A DNA stretch of 64,000 nt from Mycobacterium triplex (GTDB lineage: Bacteria > Actinomycetota > Actinomycetes > Mycobacteriales > Mycobacteriaceae), in the NCBI RefSeq assembly GCF_000689255.1, contig NZ_HG964446.1:2822854-2886853 (forward strand), in the 5' to 3' direction. The notes under the pieces were generated by a model. The model was not told where the DNA came from. It did no database searches and saw nothing but the letters and a program-made list of their open reading frames with translations. Each line of letters starts with the position of its first letter. Within the stretch, counting starts at the first letter, position 1. Below are positions 11,380 through 20,030 of this stretch, in pieces. A program made the position numbers and the translations under genes.

Positions 11380-11535
11380 TCTCGCGGTGGCAAACCCGCG
11401 GGTGTTCGCAGCCTTGCTCGCGATTGCGGGCGGTCAACGCCCCTGGTGAGTCTGGGTGCCGATAGTCTCTGACGGTTGGCCGAAGTCGGTGACCGGCCAG
11501 GCGCTGGCCGGTCAAGGGGGGTTGATGGAAAACTG

Positions 11536-11585
11536 TGAAACGCCTTGGTGACGTCGCTCGGCGTCTAGGCTCCTTGACTGGGAGT
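11536..11585 (+). repeat. duplicated leader, copy 1, upstream of the first TylF methyltransferase
   Basis: A 50-bp block matches 15409-15458 at 47 of 50 positions and lies at almost the same distance before the paralogous methyltransferase start. It contains a GACGTC palindrome and a TAGGCT hexamer (11566-11571) that could act as a -10 element. Its conservation outside coding sequence suggests a shared promoter or operator. Confidence 0.7.
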
Positions 11586-11611
11586 ACTGACATCCGAAGA
11601 GAGGGAAAGTT

Positions 11612-12418
11612 TTGACCGTGACCGATACCGACTCGCGGTCTGCGTATCTTGATCTGCTTCGTCGTGACCTGACCCGTTACGGTCAGGACGAGCTAGTACC
11701 GGTGGGGTCCTATCGCCTGGGGCGGGCGTTGTTCAATACCCGCAATTTCATGCTGGTGCGTAAGCGGCCGTTTAACGAGTACGCGCGGGATCGGGGCCTG
11801 GACTGGCCCGCGGATGCGTTGACCATGATTGGGATGCAGCGGCTTACGAGTTTGCAGCACTGCGTGGAGACTGTTCTGGCGGACGACGTTCCGGGTGATC
11901 TGGTCGAGTGCGGCGTGTGGCGCGGCGGGGCGTCCATCTTGATGCGCGCGGTGTTGGCGGCCTACGGTGACGAGAAGCGGCGGGTGTGGCTGTGTGACTC
12001 ATTCGCGGGTGTGCCCCCGCCGGATACGGCGAATTACAAAGCGGATAAAGGGATTCGGCTGCACCGCCACGTGAATGTGCTCGGGGTTTCCGAGGCCGTG
12101 GTCCGGTCGAATTTCGAGCGCTACGGGCTTTTGGACGACCAGGTTTGTTTCCTGCCGGGGTGGTTCAAGGACACGTTGGCCGATGCGCCGATCGACCAGA
12201 TCTCGGTGCTGAGGCTGGACGGTGACCTGTACGAGTCGACGATTCAGGCCTTGGATGCGCTGTATCCGCGCTTGTCCTCCGGTGGTTACTGCATCGTCGA
12301 CGACTACCACGTGTTCGGCGCGTGCGCGCTGGCCGTGAAAGATTACCGCGCGAAGCACGGAATAACTGCGGACATCGAGGAAATCGACGGCACCGGTGTG
12401 CTCTGGCGCAAGCCATAG
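11612..12418 (+). CDS. TylF/macrocin O-methyltransferase family enzyme, copy 1
   Basis: A 268-residue SAM-dependent O-methyltransferase of the TylF (macrocin O-methyltransferase) family, which methylates sugar hydroxyls. Motif I is VECGVWRGGASI, the acidic motif is LRLDGDLYEST, and the metal-binding DDYH is near residue 230. The TTG start at 11612 follows gagaggg by 6 nt; a GTG two codons in is the alternative. About nine residues in ten match the gene at 15485, with differences concentrated after DDYH. It is 31 bp from the downstream glycosyltransferase, suggesting joint transcription. The probable role is O-methylation of a GPL rhamnose or other deoxyhexose; position specificity cannot be read from sequence. 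Confidence 0.82.
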   Translation: MTVTDTDSRSAYLDLLRRDLTRYGQDELVPVGSYRLGRALFNTRNFMLVRKRPFNEYARDRGLDWPADALTMIGMQRLTSLQHCVETVLADDVPGDLVECGVWRGGASILMRAVLAAYGDEKRRVWLCDSFAGVPPPDTANYKADKGIRLHRHVNVLGVSEAVVRSNFERYGLLDDQVCFLPGWFKDTLADAPIDQISVLRLDGDLYESTIQALDALYPRLSSGGYCIVDDYHVFGACALAVKDYRAKHGITADIEEIDGTGVLWRKP

Positions 12419-12449
12419 TCACCGCATAACCGTAAGGCCTGGATTTGCA

Positions 12450-13718
12450 ATGAAATTCGTGCTGGCTAACTACGGCACCAGAGGCGATGTCGAGCCGTCC
12501 CTCGTTGTCGCCCGTGAGTTGCAGCGCAGAGGCCACGATGTGCAGATGGCCGTCGCGCCTGACCTGATGGAGTTCGTCGAGGCGGCAGGGCTTCCGGCGG
12601 TGCCGTACGGGCTGGACACACGGACGTGGCTGGACGTCTACCGCAACTTCTGGACATCTTTCTTCAGCAGGTTCTGGCGGGTCCGGCAGCTGCGGCGGCT
12701 GTGGCACGAGATGTGGGAGCTCAGCGATCAATGCTGGCGCCAGATGAACACGACGCTGGTGTCGCTGGCCGAAGGCGCCGACCTGCTGTTCGCGGGGCTG
12801 AGCTACCAGGAGCCCGCGGCCAATGTCGCGGAGTACTACGACATTCCGCTGGCCACGCTGCACCACGTCCCGATGCGGCCCAACGGGCAGGTGGTGTCGT
12901 TTCTGCCGGCACCGCTGGCCCGCTGCGCGATGACGATATTCGATTGGTTCTGCTGGCGGCTGAACAAGAAGGTCGAGGACACACAGCGTCGAGATCTCGG
13001 TCTGCCGAAGGCGACCGGGCCCTCCCCGGGCCGGATCGCCGAACGGCAGTCCCTGGAAATCCAGGGCTACGACGAGGCGTGCTTTCCCGGGCTGGCAACC
13101 GAGTGGGCGAAATGGGACGGGCACCGGCCTTTTGTCGGCACGTTGACGATGGAGTTGACGACCGAGGTCGATGACGAGGTCGCATCGTGGATCGCCGCGG
13201 GCACGCCGCCGATCTGCTTTGGCTTCGGCAGCATGCCGGTCGAATCGCCGGCAGACACGATCGACATGATCAGTGCCGCCTGCGCGGAGTTAGGGGAGCG
13301 GGCATTGGTGTGCGCGGGCTGGAGTGACTTCAGCGGCGTCGCAGTCCCCGATCACGTCAAAGTGGTGGGCGCGGTCAATTACGCGAAGGTCTTTCCCGCG
13401 TGCCGCGCGGTCGTCCACCACGGCGGCTCAGGAACCACAGCTGCGAGCATGCGAGCAGGCGTCCCTACGTTGATTCTCTCGATGGACCCCAATCAGACGA
13501 TCTGGGGGTCTCAGCTCAAGAAGCTGAAAGTTGGTACCACCCGGCGCTTTTCGAGCACCAACCGCGAATCGTTGGTCGCGGATCTGCGGCGGATCCTCGA
13601 CCCCGACTACGCGACGAGAGCGCGTGCGCTGGCCGCCCGGATGACCAAACCCGCCGACAGCGTCAGCGCCGCCGCCGACCTGGTCGAGAACTTCGCGCGC
13701 GCGAAGCATTGCGCCTAA
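12450..13718 (+). CDS. GT1-family glycosyltransferase (GPL Gtf type), paralogue 1
   Basis: A 422-residue GT-B fold enzyme of the Gtf family that adds deoxysugars to GPLs. The N-terminal motif NYGTRGDVEP is at residues 8-17, and the C-terminal donor loop HHGGSGTT starts at residue 323. Unlike its three neighbours, which read GDQ or ADQ at the donor-sugar contact, this protein reads PNQ, with N348 where the aspartate normally is. That may change donor choice or lower activity. The start is the ATG at 12450. The neighbouring methyltransferases support a role in GPL glycosylation. Known members add 6-deoxytalose or rhamnose; the exact one is not assigned. Confidence 0.82.
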   Translation: MKFVLANYGTRGDVEPSLVVARELQRRGHDVQMAVAPDLMEFVEAAGLPAVPYGLDTRTWLDVYRNFWTSFFSRFWRVRQLRRLWHEMWELSDQCWRQMNTTLVSLAEGADLLFAGLSYQEPAANVAEYYDIPLATLHHVPMRPNGQVVSFLPAPLARCAMTIFDWFCWRLNKKVEDTQRRDLGLPKATGPSPGRIAERQSLEIQGYDEACFPGLATEWAKWDGHRPFVGTLTMELTTEVDDEVASWIAAGTPPICFGFGSMPVESPADTIDMISAACAELGERALVCAGWSDFSGVAVPDHVKVVGAVNYAKVFPACRAVVHHGGSGTTAASMRAGVPTLILSMDPNQTIWGSQLKKLKVGTTRRFSSTNRESLVADLRRILDPDYATRARALAARMTKPADSVSAAADLVENFARAKHCA

Positions 13719-13960
13719 TCGAGCGCGGGCCGTCCGTTGCCATATACGCTGACGATTGAATATCAAACGGCAGAACGGTTTTGATCTTGCCATCACACCG
13801 TCTGATGACGTCTTATCCCGCTGACTGTGAATACGAGGGGATCGGTGGCAACGGTGAATTTCGTGCCGAGCCGAATCGTGTCGGAACGCTGTAAACCAGG
13901 GGTTAACACGCTAGCCTTGGCTTGCCTAGGTCGGCGGGAAGTGATAGAGCTAGCCTCGCG

Positions 13961-15238
13961 ATGAAATTTGCTCTGGCATGTTATGGAACTCGCGGCGATG
14001 TTGAGCCGTCGCTCGCTGCGGGTCGGGAACTGCTGCGCAGAGGACACGAAGTGCGCATGGCCATCCCGCCCAACCTGATTGGCCTCGCGGAGGACGCTGG
14101 GCTGTCAGCGGTCTCGTACGGGCCGGATATGCAGGCCTTCTGGGACGACGAGTTCCTCCGCAACTTCTGGTCGGATCTGCGCCGTGAACTCTGGACGATC
14201 CGGGGACCGATCAAGATGGTGCGCGAGGCGTGGGAGCCGGTGCTGCGCGCCTGGACGGACATGAGTACCACGCTGACGGCACTCACCGCCGGCGCGGACG
14301 TGTTGTTCACCGGCCAGCTGTACCAGGACCTCGCGATCAACGTCGCGGAGTATTACGACATTCCGATGGCAGTGCTGCATTACATCCCGATGCGGCCCAA
14401 CGGCCAACTCATTCCGAACCTGCCTTCGCCGTTGGTCCGCGCCGGCATGACGGCGTACGACTGGCTGGTCTGGCGAATGAACAAGAGGGCCGAGGACGAG
14501 CAGCGCCGCAAACTGGGCCTGCCCAAGACCACGGCCTCCTCGCCGAAGCGCATCGCCGAGCGCGGGTCGCTGGAGCTTCAGGCCTACGACGCGGAGTGTT
14601 TCCCCGGGCTGGCTCGCGAATGGGCCAAATGGGGCGACCGGCGGCCCTTCGTGGGCACGTTGACGATGGGGTTGACGACCGACGCCGACGAGGAGGTCGC
14701 GTCGTGGATCGCCGCCGGAAAGCCGCCGATCTGTTTCGGCTTCGGCAGCATGCCGGTGAGTGAATCGCCGGCCGACACGATCGAAATGATCAGCGCGGCG
14801 TCCGAAGAACTCGGGGAACGGGCGCTGATTTGTGCCGGCTGGAGCGACTTCAGCGACGTGCCGCATTTCGAACACGTCAAGGTGGTGCCCGCGGTGAACT
14901 ACGCGGCGACCTTCCCGCTGTGCCGCGCGGTGGTCCACCATGGCGGCTCGGGCACCACGGCGGCCGCCCTGCGTGCGGGAGTCCCGGCACTGATCCTGTG
15001 GACCGCGGGTGACCAGCCGTTCTGGGGCGGCCATCTCAAGCAGCTGAAGGTGGGTGCCGGCCGCCGTTTTTCATTGACCACCAAGGAGACGTTGGTCGAG
15101 GATCTGCGCAAGATTCTCGCTCCGGAGTACGCCGTCCGAGCCCGGGAACTCTCGACCCGGATGACAACACCCGAACAGAGCGTCAATCGCGCCGCCGATC
15201 TGCTGGAAAATTTCGGGCACACTGGGCGGTTCGCTTGA
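13961..15238 (+). CDS. GT1-family glycosyltransferase (GPL Gtf type), paralogue 2
   Basis: A 425-residue paralogue of the previous gene, starting at the ATG at 13961. CYGTRGDVEP lies at the N-terminus and HHGGSGTTAAALRAG with the intact donor motif GDQ lies in the C-terminal half. It is separated from its neighbours by about 240 bp on each side, so it may be transcribed on its own. It probably transfers a nucleotide-activated deoxyhexose (rhamnose or 6-deoxytalose) to the lipopeptide or its first sugar. Donor and acceptor are not determined by sequence alone. Confidence 0.83.
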   Translation: MKFALACYGTRGDVEPSLAAGRELLRRGHEVRMAIPPNLIGLAEDAGLSAVSYGPDMQAFWDDEFLRNFWSDLRRELWTIRGPIKMVREAWEPVLRAWTDMSTTLTALTAGADVLFTGQLYQDLAINVAEYYDIPMAVLHYIPMRPNGQLIPNLPSPLVRAGMTAYDWLVWRMNKRAEDEQRRKLGLPKTTASSPKRIAERGSLELQAYDAECFPGLAREWAKWGDRRPFVGTLTMGLTTDADEEVASWIAAGKPPICFGFGSMPVSESPADTIEMISAASEELGERALICAGWSDFSDVPHFEHVKVVPAVNYAATFPLCRAVVHHGGSGTTAAALRAGVPALILWTAGDQPFWGGHLKQLKVGAGRRFSLTTKETLVEDLRKILAPEYAVRARELSTRMTTPEQSVNRAADLLENFGHTGRFA

Positions 15239-15408
15239 TCGGCGATTCCGGAGCCGCGGTTTCGGGCAATCCCGCACTTCAACGCCGCGATTCGGGAGTC
15301 GGGCGCCGAGTACTGGGCTAGCATGCTTGGGATCGAAATGGACGGTTGCTCGATGCCTGGTGGTGCGGGATCGGACGACCGGTCGAGCGGGGGATTGACG
15401 AAAGACTA

Positions 15409-15458
15409 TGAAACGCGTTGGTGACGTCGTTCGGCGTCTAGGCTCCATGACTGGGAGT
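15409..15458 (+). repeat. duplicated leader, copy 2, upstream of the second TylF methyltransferase
   Basis: A 50-bp block with three mismatches to 11536-11585, ending 26 nt before the TTG start at 15485. It has the same GACGTC palindrome and TAGGCT hexamer (15439-15444). The two methyltransferase copies are probably controlled in the same way. Confidence 0.7.
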
Positions 15459-15484
15459 GGTGGCATGCAAGGAGAGGAGCAGTT

Positions 15485-16291
15485 TTGACCGTGGCCGATA
15501 CCGACTCGCGGTCCGCGTACCTCGACCTACTCCGCCGTGACCTGACCCGATACGGCCAGGACGAGCTGGTGCCGGTGGGGATGTACCGCCTGGGCCGACC
15601 GGTGTTCAACACCCGCAATTTCATGCTGGTGCGCAAGCGGCCGTTCAACGAATATGCGCGGGATCGGGGCCTGGACTGGCCCGCCGACGCGTTGACGATG
15701 ATCGGGATGCAGCGGCTGACGAGTTTGCAGAAGTGTGTCGAGACGGTGCTGGGTGACGGTGTCCCCGGCGATCTTGTCGAGTGCGGCGTGTGGCGCGGCG
15801 GGGCGTCGATTTTGATGCGCGCCGTCTTGGCTGCCTATGGCGACGACACCCGCCGGGTGTGGCTGTGTGATTCGTTCGCGGGTGTGCCGCCACCCGACAC
15901 CGCGAAGTACAAAGCGGACAAAGGGATTCGGCTGGACCGGCACGCGAATGTGCTTGGCGTACCCGAGGCTGTGGTTCGATCGAATTTCGAGCGCTACGGG
16001 CTTTTGGACGACCAGGTTTGTTTCCTGCCGGGGTGGTTCAAGGACACGTTGGCCGATGCGCCGATTGACCAGATCTCGGTATTGAGGCTGGACGGCGATC
16101 TGTACGAATCGACGATTCAGGCTCTGGATGCCCTGTATCCGCGGTTGTCTTCCGGCGGCTTCTGCATCATCGACGACTACCACGCGCTGGATGCGTGTGC
16201 GCAAGCCGTCGCCGACTACCGGGGGAAGCACGACATATCCGCTGAGATCGAGGAAATCGACGGCACCGGTGTGCTGTGGCGTAAGCCATAA
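15485..16291 (+). CDS. TylF/macrocin O-methyltransferase family enzyme, copy 2
   Basis: A 268-residue paralogue of the 11612 gene with identical motif I (VECGVWRGGASI), DGDLYEST and DDYH. Most of the roughly two dozen residue differences lie near the N-terminus and in the last 40 residues, which probably shape acceptor binding. The TTG start follows the ribosome site ggagaggag. An 86-bp segment (15980-16065) is identical at DNA level to copy 1, suggesting recent exchange. The two enzymes likely methylate different hydroxyls, or the same hydroxyl on different sugars, of the GPL glycan; this is inference. Confidence 0.82.
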   Translation: MTVADTDSRSAYLDLLRRDLTRYGQDELVPVGMYRLGRPVFNTRNFMLVRKRPFNEYARDRGLDWPADALTMIGMQRLTSLQKCVETVLGDGVPGDLVECGVWRGGASILMRAVLAAYGDDTRRVWLCDSFAGVPPPDTAKYKADKGIRLDRHANVLGVPEAVVRSNFERYGLLDDQVCFLPGWFKDTLADAPIDQISVLRLDGDLYESTIQALDALYPRLSSGGFCIIDDYHALDACAQAVADYRGKHDISAEIEEIDGTGVLWRKP

Positions 16292-16488
16292 CCATTACAC
16301 AAACGGATTCGTAAGCGGCCGAAAGCAACAGCTCGATCGGTAGGTCGCCACCACAGCGTTCGGCGCACGCCGTTCGCGTAAATCCATGCCTACGAAGGGG
16401 TTTGCTTTTCCATAGCACCACCCGACAGGTCAAATAAGTTGGCGGTTAACCCATCCGATTTAGCGCAGCGGCGGGGCACGCCAATGCT

Positions 16489-17298
16489 ATGGTTGCCGCC
16501 GTGGCAACCGGTCTAGACGCTAAGACTCGCCTTCTGATGTGGTGGGTGCGCGCCGAATATTGGCTCGCGCGCACGATACTGCCCGATGTCTACGCAAGCG
16601 ACGGGTTGATCAGCTTCCACAACGACGCGTTCCTGGACGACCCCGCATTTCAGCGCGCGTACAAGCGCGGCGCGCAATCCCTGCCGGACCCGGACTGGTA
16701 CCAGTGGCAGTGGCGGGTGCACGTCGGGCTTTGGGCGGCCGAGAACGCGAGCAAGCTGAACGGCGATTTCGTCGAGTGCGGCGTCAGCTACGGGTTCTTG
16801 AGCAGCGCCATCATGGAGCACCTCGACTGGGACCGGCTGGGCAAAACCTTCTATCTGCTCGACACCTTCGCGGGAATCGATCCCCGCTTCGTCACCGACA
16901 CCGAACTGCGATCGGGCGAGGTTGAACGGAGCAAGTTGAAGCTGCGCAATGGGATGTACGTCAGCGGTGTCGACGGCGTCCGGGCCAATTTCGAACAGTG
17001 GCAAAACAAGCGCATCATTGTCGGCGCCGTGCCGGAAACGCTCGACCAGGTCGAGTCCCGCACGGTCGCTTATCTGCACATCGACATGAACTGTGCGCCA
17101 CCTGAAGTCGCGGCACTGCGCCATTTCTGGCCGCGGCTGTCGCCGGGCGCCTTCGTGCTCCTTGACGATTATGCGAATCGGGGGCGCGACGAACAGCGCA
17201 TCGCGATGGATGCTCTGGCCGTCGAATTGGGCGTGCCGATCGTCGCGCTGCCCACCGGCCAGGGTCTGCTGATCAAGCCGGCGAACTCGTCCGCCTAG
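16489..17298 (+). CDS. divergent TylF-like class I SAM methyltransferase
   Basis: A 269-residue methyltransferase with FVECGVSYGFLSSA as motif I, FYLLDTFAGIDPRF after it, and HIDMNCAPPE and LLDDYAN in the C-terminal half. This is the TylF layout, but clearly more distant than the two copies upstream. The ATG at 16489 has only a weak G-rich site before it. The stop codon shares the tetranucleotide CTAG with the stop of the opposite-strand glycosyltransferase, so the two genes converge with a 4-bp overlap. It is probably another sugar O-methyltransferase of the GPL pathway. Confidence 0.75.
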   Translation: MVAAVATGLDAKTRLLMWWVRAEYWLARTILPDVYASDGLISFHNDAFLDDPAFQRAYKRGAQSLPDPDWYQWQWRVHVGLWAAENASKLNGDFVECGVSYGFLSSAIMEHLDWDRLGKTFYLLDTFAGIDPRFVTDTELRSGEVERSKLKLRNGMYVSGVDGVRANFEQWQNKRIIVGAVPETLDQVESRTVAYLHIDMNCAPPEVAALRHFWPRLSPGAFVLLDDYANRGRDEQRIAMDALAVELGVPIVALPTGQGLLIKPANSSA

Positions 17299-18563
17299 CC
17301 CTTCTTGCGTGCCGCGTCTTCCAGCAGATCAGCGGCACGGGCAATGCTTTCCGCGGGTGTGGTCATCCGGGTGGCCAGTTCGCGGGCTCGGTTGGCGTAT
17401 TGCGGGTCGAGGATCTCGCGAAGGTCGTCGATCAGCGTTTCCCGGGTAGCGGTCGAGAAGCGCCGGGCGGCGCCGACCTTCAACCGTTTGACCTGAGCTC
17501 CCCAGTACGGCTGATCGGCCGAGCTCCACAGGATCACCGTCGGGATCCCCGCGCGCAGGCTCGCCGCCGTGGTGCCCGAGCCGCCGTGGTGAACCGCGGC
17601 ACGGCACGCCGGAAAAACCGTCGCGTAGTTCACCGGGCCCACCAGTTTGACGTGCTCGGGATGCGGCACGTCGGTGAAGTCCGTGCCGCCGAAGCACACC
17701 AAGGCTCGCTCGCCCAACTGCGCGCACGTCGCGCCGATCATTTCGACCAACTCGGTCGGGGACTCGACGGGGATGCTGCCCGAGCTGAAGCAGATCGGTG
17801 GCGTTCCCGCGGCGATCCACGACGTGACCTCGTCGTCGGCGTCGGTGGCCAGCTCCATCGTCAGCGCGCCGACAAAGGGTCGCCGGCCGTCCCACTTCGC
17901 CCATTCGGCCGCGAGCCCGGGATAGCACACCTCGTCGTAGCACTGGACCTCGAGCGATCCCCGGTCGGCGATCCGCCGCTGCGAGCGACTTGTCGCGTTC
18001 GGCAGGCCGAGTTCGCGGCGCTGCTCATCCTCGACCTTTTTCGTCGAGCGCCAAAACAACCATTCGATCGCCGTCATCGAGGAACGCACCAGGGGCGCCG
18101 GCATGGTTCCGACGAGCCGGCCGTTGGCCCGCATCGGGAAGTGATGCAGCGTGGCCAGCGGAATGCCGTAATACTCGGCGACATTGGCGGCGGCTTGCTC
18201 GAAATTGATGCCGGTGGACAACAGGTCGGCGCCGTCCGCCAGCGACACCAGCGTCGTGTTCACCTCGGCCCAGTGCACGATGATGGGCTCCCAAATTTTG
18301 CGCACCAGGTTGATCGGTCCGCTGATCGTCCAGGCGCTGCGAAAGAAATTCGTCCACATGTTGCGCAGGAAATCCTCGTCGAGGAACTCCTCGATCGTCG
18401 GTCCGTAGGACACCGCCGCCAACCCCGCCGCCGCGGCGAAGTCCAGCAGCCCGGGAGGGACGGCCAGGCAGACCTCGTGCCCTCGGTGTTGCAGCTCGCG
18501 CCCGACGGCGGCCGAAGGTTCGATGTCGCCGCGTGTTCCGTAGCTTGCCAGGGCAAATTTCAT
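17295..18563 (-). CDS. GT1-family glycosyltransferase (GPL Gtf type), paralogue 3
   Basis: A 422-residue Gtf paralogue on the minus strand with SYGTRGDIEP at the N-terminus and HHGGSGTTAASLRAG plus an ADQ donor motif in the C-terminal half. Before the C-terminal domain it reads CFSSGSIPVESP where paralogue 1 has CFGFGSMPVESP. It lies 24 bp after the next upstream Gtf gene, with an aggaagg site between them, so the two form one operon. It probably adds a deoxyhexose to the GPL. The four paralogues together fit the need for several sugar transfers. Confidence 0.82.
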   Translation of the reverse strand: MKFALASYGTRGDIEPSAAVGRELQHRGHEVCLAVPPGLLDFAAAAGLAAVSYGPTIEEFLDEDFLRNMWTNFFRSAWTISGPINLVRKIWEPIIVHWAEVNTTLVSLADGADLLSTGINFEQAAANVAEYYGIPLATLHHFPMRANGRLVGTMPAPLVRSSMTAIEWLFWRSTKKVEDEQRRELGLPNATSRSQRRIADRGSLEVQCYDEVCYPGLAAEWAKWDGRRPFVGALTMELATDADDEVTSWIAAGTPPICFSSGSIPVESPTELVEMIGATCAQLGERALVCFGGTDFTDVPHPEHVKLVGPVNYATVFPACRAAVHHGGSGTTAASLRAGIPTVILWSSADQPYWGAQVKRLKVGAARRFSTATRETLIDDLREILDPQYANRARELATRMTTPAESIARAADLLEDAARKKG

Positions 18564-18587
18564 CCCGGAGCCTAGCCTTCCTGTGGT

Positions 18588-19844
18588 CTAGTTCTTCGTC
18601 GCCGGCGCGCGGGCGAAATTTTCCAGCAGATCGGCAGTCTTGGTGGCGCTCTCGGCTGGTGTGGTCATCCGGGTGGCGATCTCGCGAGCGCGGTCGACGC
18701 AGTCCGGGGCGAGGATCTCGCGTAGATCGCCGACCAGTGTTTCCTGGGTGGTGGCCGAAAAGGGCCGGGCGGTACCGACCTTCAATCGTTTGATTTGGCC
18801 GGCCCAGATTCTCTGGTCGCCCAGGCTCCACAGGCTGAGCGTCGGGACGCCCGCGCGCAGGCCGGCCGCCGTGGTGCCGGCGCCACTGTGGTGCACGACG
18901 GCGCGACAGGCGGGGAATACCGTCGCGTAGTTCACCGGGCCCGCCACCTTGACGTGGTCGAACTGCGGCACGTCACTGAAGTCGCTCCAGCCGGAGCACA
19001 CCAGGGCTCGCTCGCCCAGCTGCCCGCATGCGGCGGCGATCATCTGCACCGTCTCGGCCGGAGATTTCACCGGCGTGCTGCCGAAGCCGAAGAAAATCGG
19101 GGGAGTGCCGGCGCCGATCCATGACGCGACCTCCGCGTCGGCGTCGGTGGACATCTCGATTGTCAGCGTGCCGACGAACGGCCGCTGGCCGTCCCACTTG
19201 GCCCATTCGGCCGCCAGGCCCGGAAAACACACCTGGTCATAGGCCTGGATTTCCAGCGATCCGCGTGCGGTGATCCGCCGAGGCGCAGGTCCGGTGGCCT
19301 TCGGCAGACCCAGGTCACGCCGTTGGGCGTCCTCGGCTTTTTTCGTCACGAATCGCTGCGGCCAGTCCAGCGCCCGAACCGCGGCGCGCGCCAGCGGGGC
19401 CGGCACGCCCGGAGCGACCTGGCCGTTGGGCAGCATCGGGAAATAATGCATTGTCGCAAGCGGAATGCCGTAGTACTCAGCGACATTCGCGGGAACCCCG
19501 GGAAAACCCGGCCCGGAAAAGACCAGGTCGACGCCGTCCGCCAGCGCGACCAGCGTGGCACTCATCTCCGCCCAGGACTGCGTCAACAGGCCCTGAACTT
19601 CGCGCCAGGAGTCGATCACCTCCCGGACTTTCCAGAACTTGCGTAGGAAGTCGACGTCCCAGAACCCCTCCTGCTGGTCGGGCCCGTAGGCCACCGCCTC
19701 CAGCCCGGCGGACTCGACCAGTCCCACCAGGTTGGGCGGGACGGCCAATCGGACTTCGTGCCCACGGCGCCGCAGTTCGCGACCGACGGCGGTGCTGGGC
19801 TCGATATCGCCGCGGGTCCCATAGCTTGCCAGGGCAAACTTCAC
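18588..19844 (-). CDS. GT1-family glycosyltransferase (GPL Gtf type), paralogue 4
   Basis: A 418-residue Gtf paralogue and the first gene of a two-gene minus-strand operon. SYGTRGDIEP is at the N-terminus; the donor loop reads HHSGAGTTAAGLRAG with GDQ further on. The N-terminal acceptor half differs most from the other paralogues (it contains QQEGFWDVDFLRKF), implying another acceptor. The ATG at 19844 has aaaggatcc-type purines upstream. The 186-bp gap to the divergent GT2 gene must hold both promoters. A role in GPL glycosylation is inferred from family and location. Confidence 0.82.
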   Translation of the reverse strand: MKFALASYGTRGDIEPSTAVGRELRRRGHEVRLAVPPNLVGLVESAGLEAVAYGPDQQEGFWDVDFLRKFWKVREVIDSWREVQGLLTQSWAEMSATLVALADGVDLVFSGPGFPGVPANVAEYYGIPLATMHYFPMLPNGQVAPGVPAPLARAAVRALDWPQRFVTKKAEDAQRRDLGLPKATGPAPRRITARGSLEIQAYDQVCFPGLAAEWAKWDGQRPFVGTLTIEMSTDADAEVASWIGAGTPPIFFGFGSTPVKSPAETVQMIAAACGQLGERALVCSGWSDFSDVPQFDHVKVAGPVNYATVFPACRAVVHHSGAGTTAAGLRAGVPTLSLWSLGDQRIWAGQIKRLKVGTARPFSATTQETLVGDLREILAPDCVDRAREIATRMTTPAESATKTADLLENFARAPATKN

Positions 19845-20030
19845 AACGGATCCTTTCGGGTGCCGTACGGTGGGCGACGCCAGAGGCCATTATCTCTACT
19901 CGGCCGATCGCCGGCTGGGGGTTCGCCGGTCCGCGGGCGGTATTGCTGCCCGAGAGGCGAACCTGCTGCCATACTGCGGGTCGGATGGCTCCGACGCACA
20001 CCCGATTGCCGCGGCAAAGGAAGGCTCGCA

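Noticed and set aside
12450..15238. The two tandem Gtf genes read as one duplicated pseudogene pair
   Set aside because: Both frames are full length with complete N- and C-terminal motifs; only one donor residue is altered in the first.
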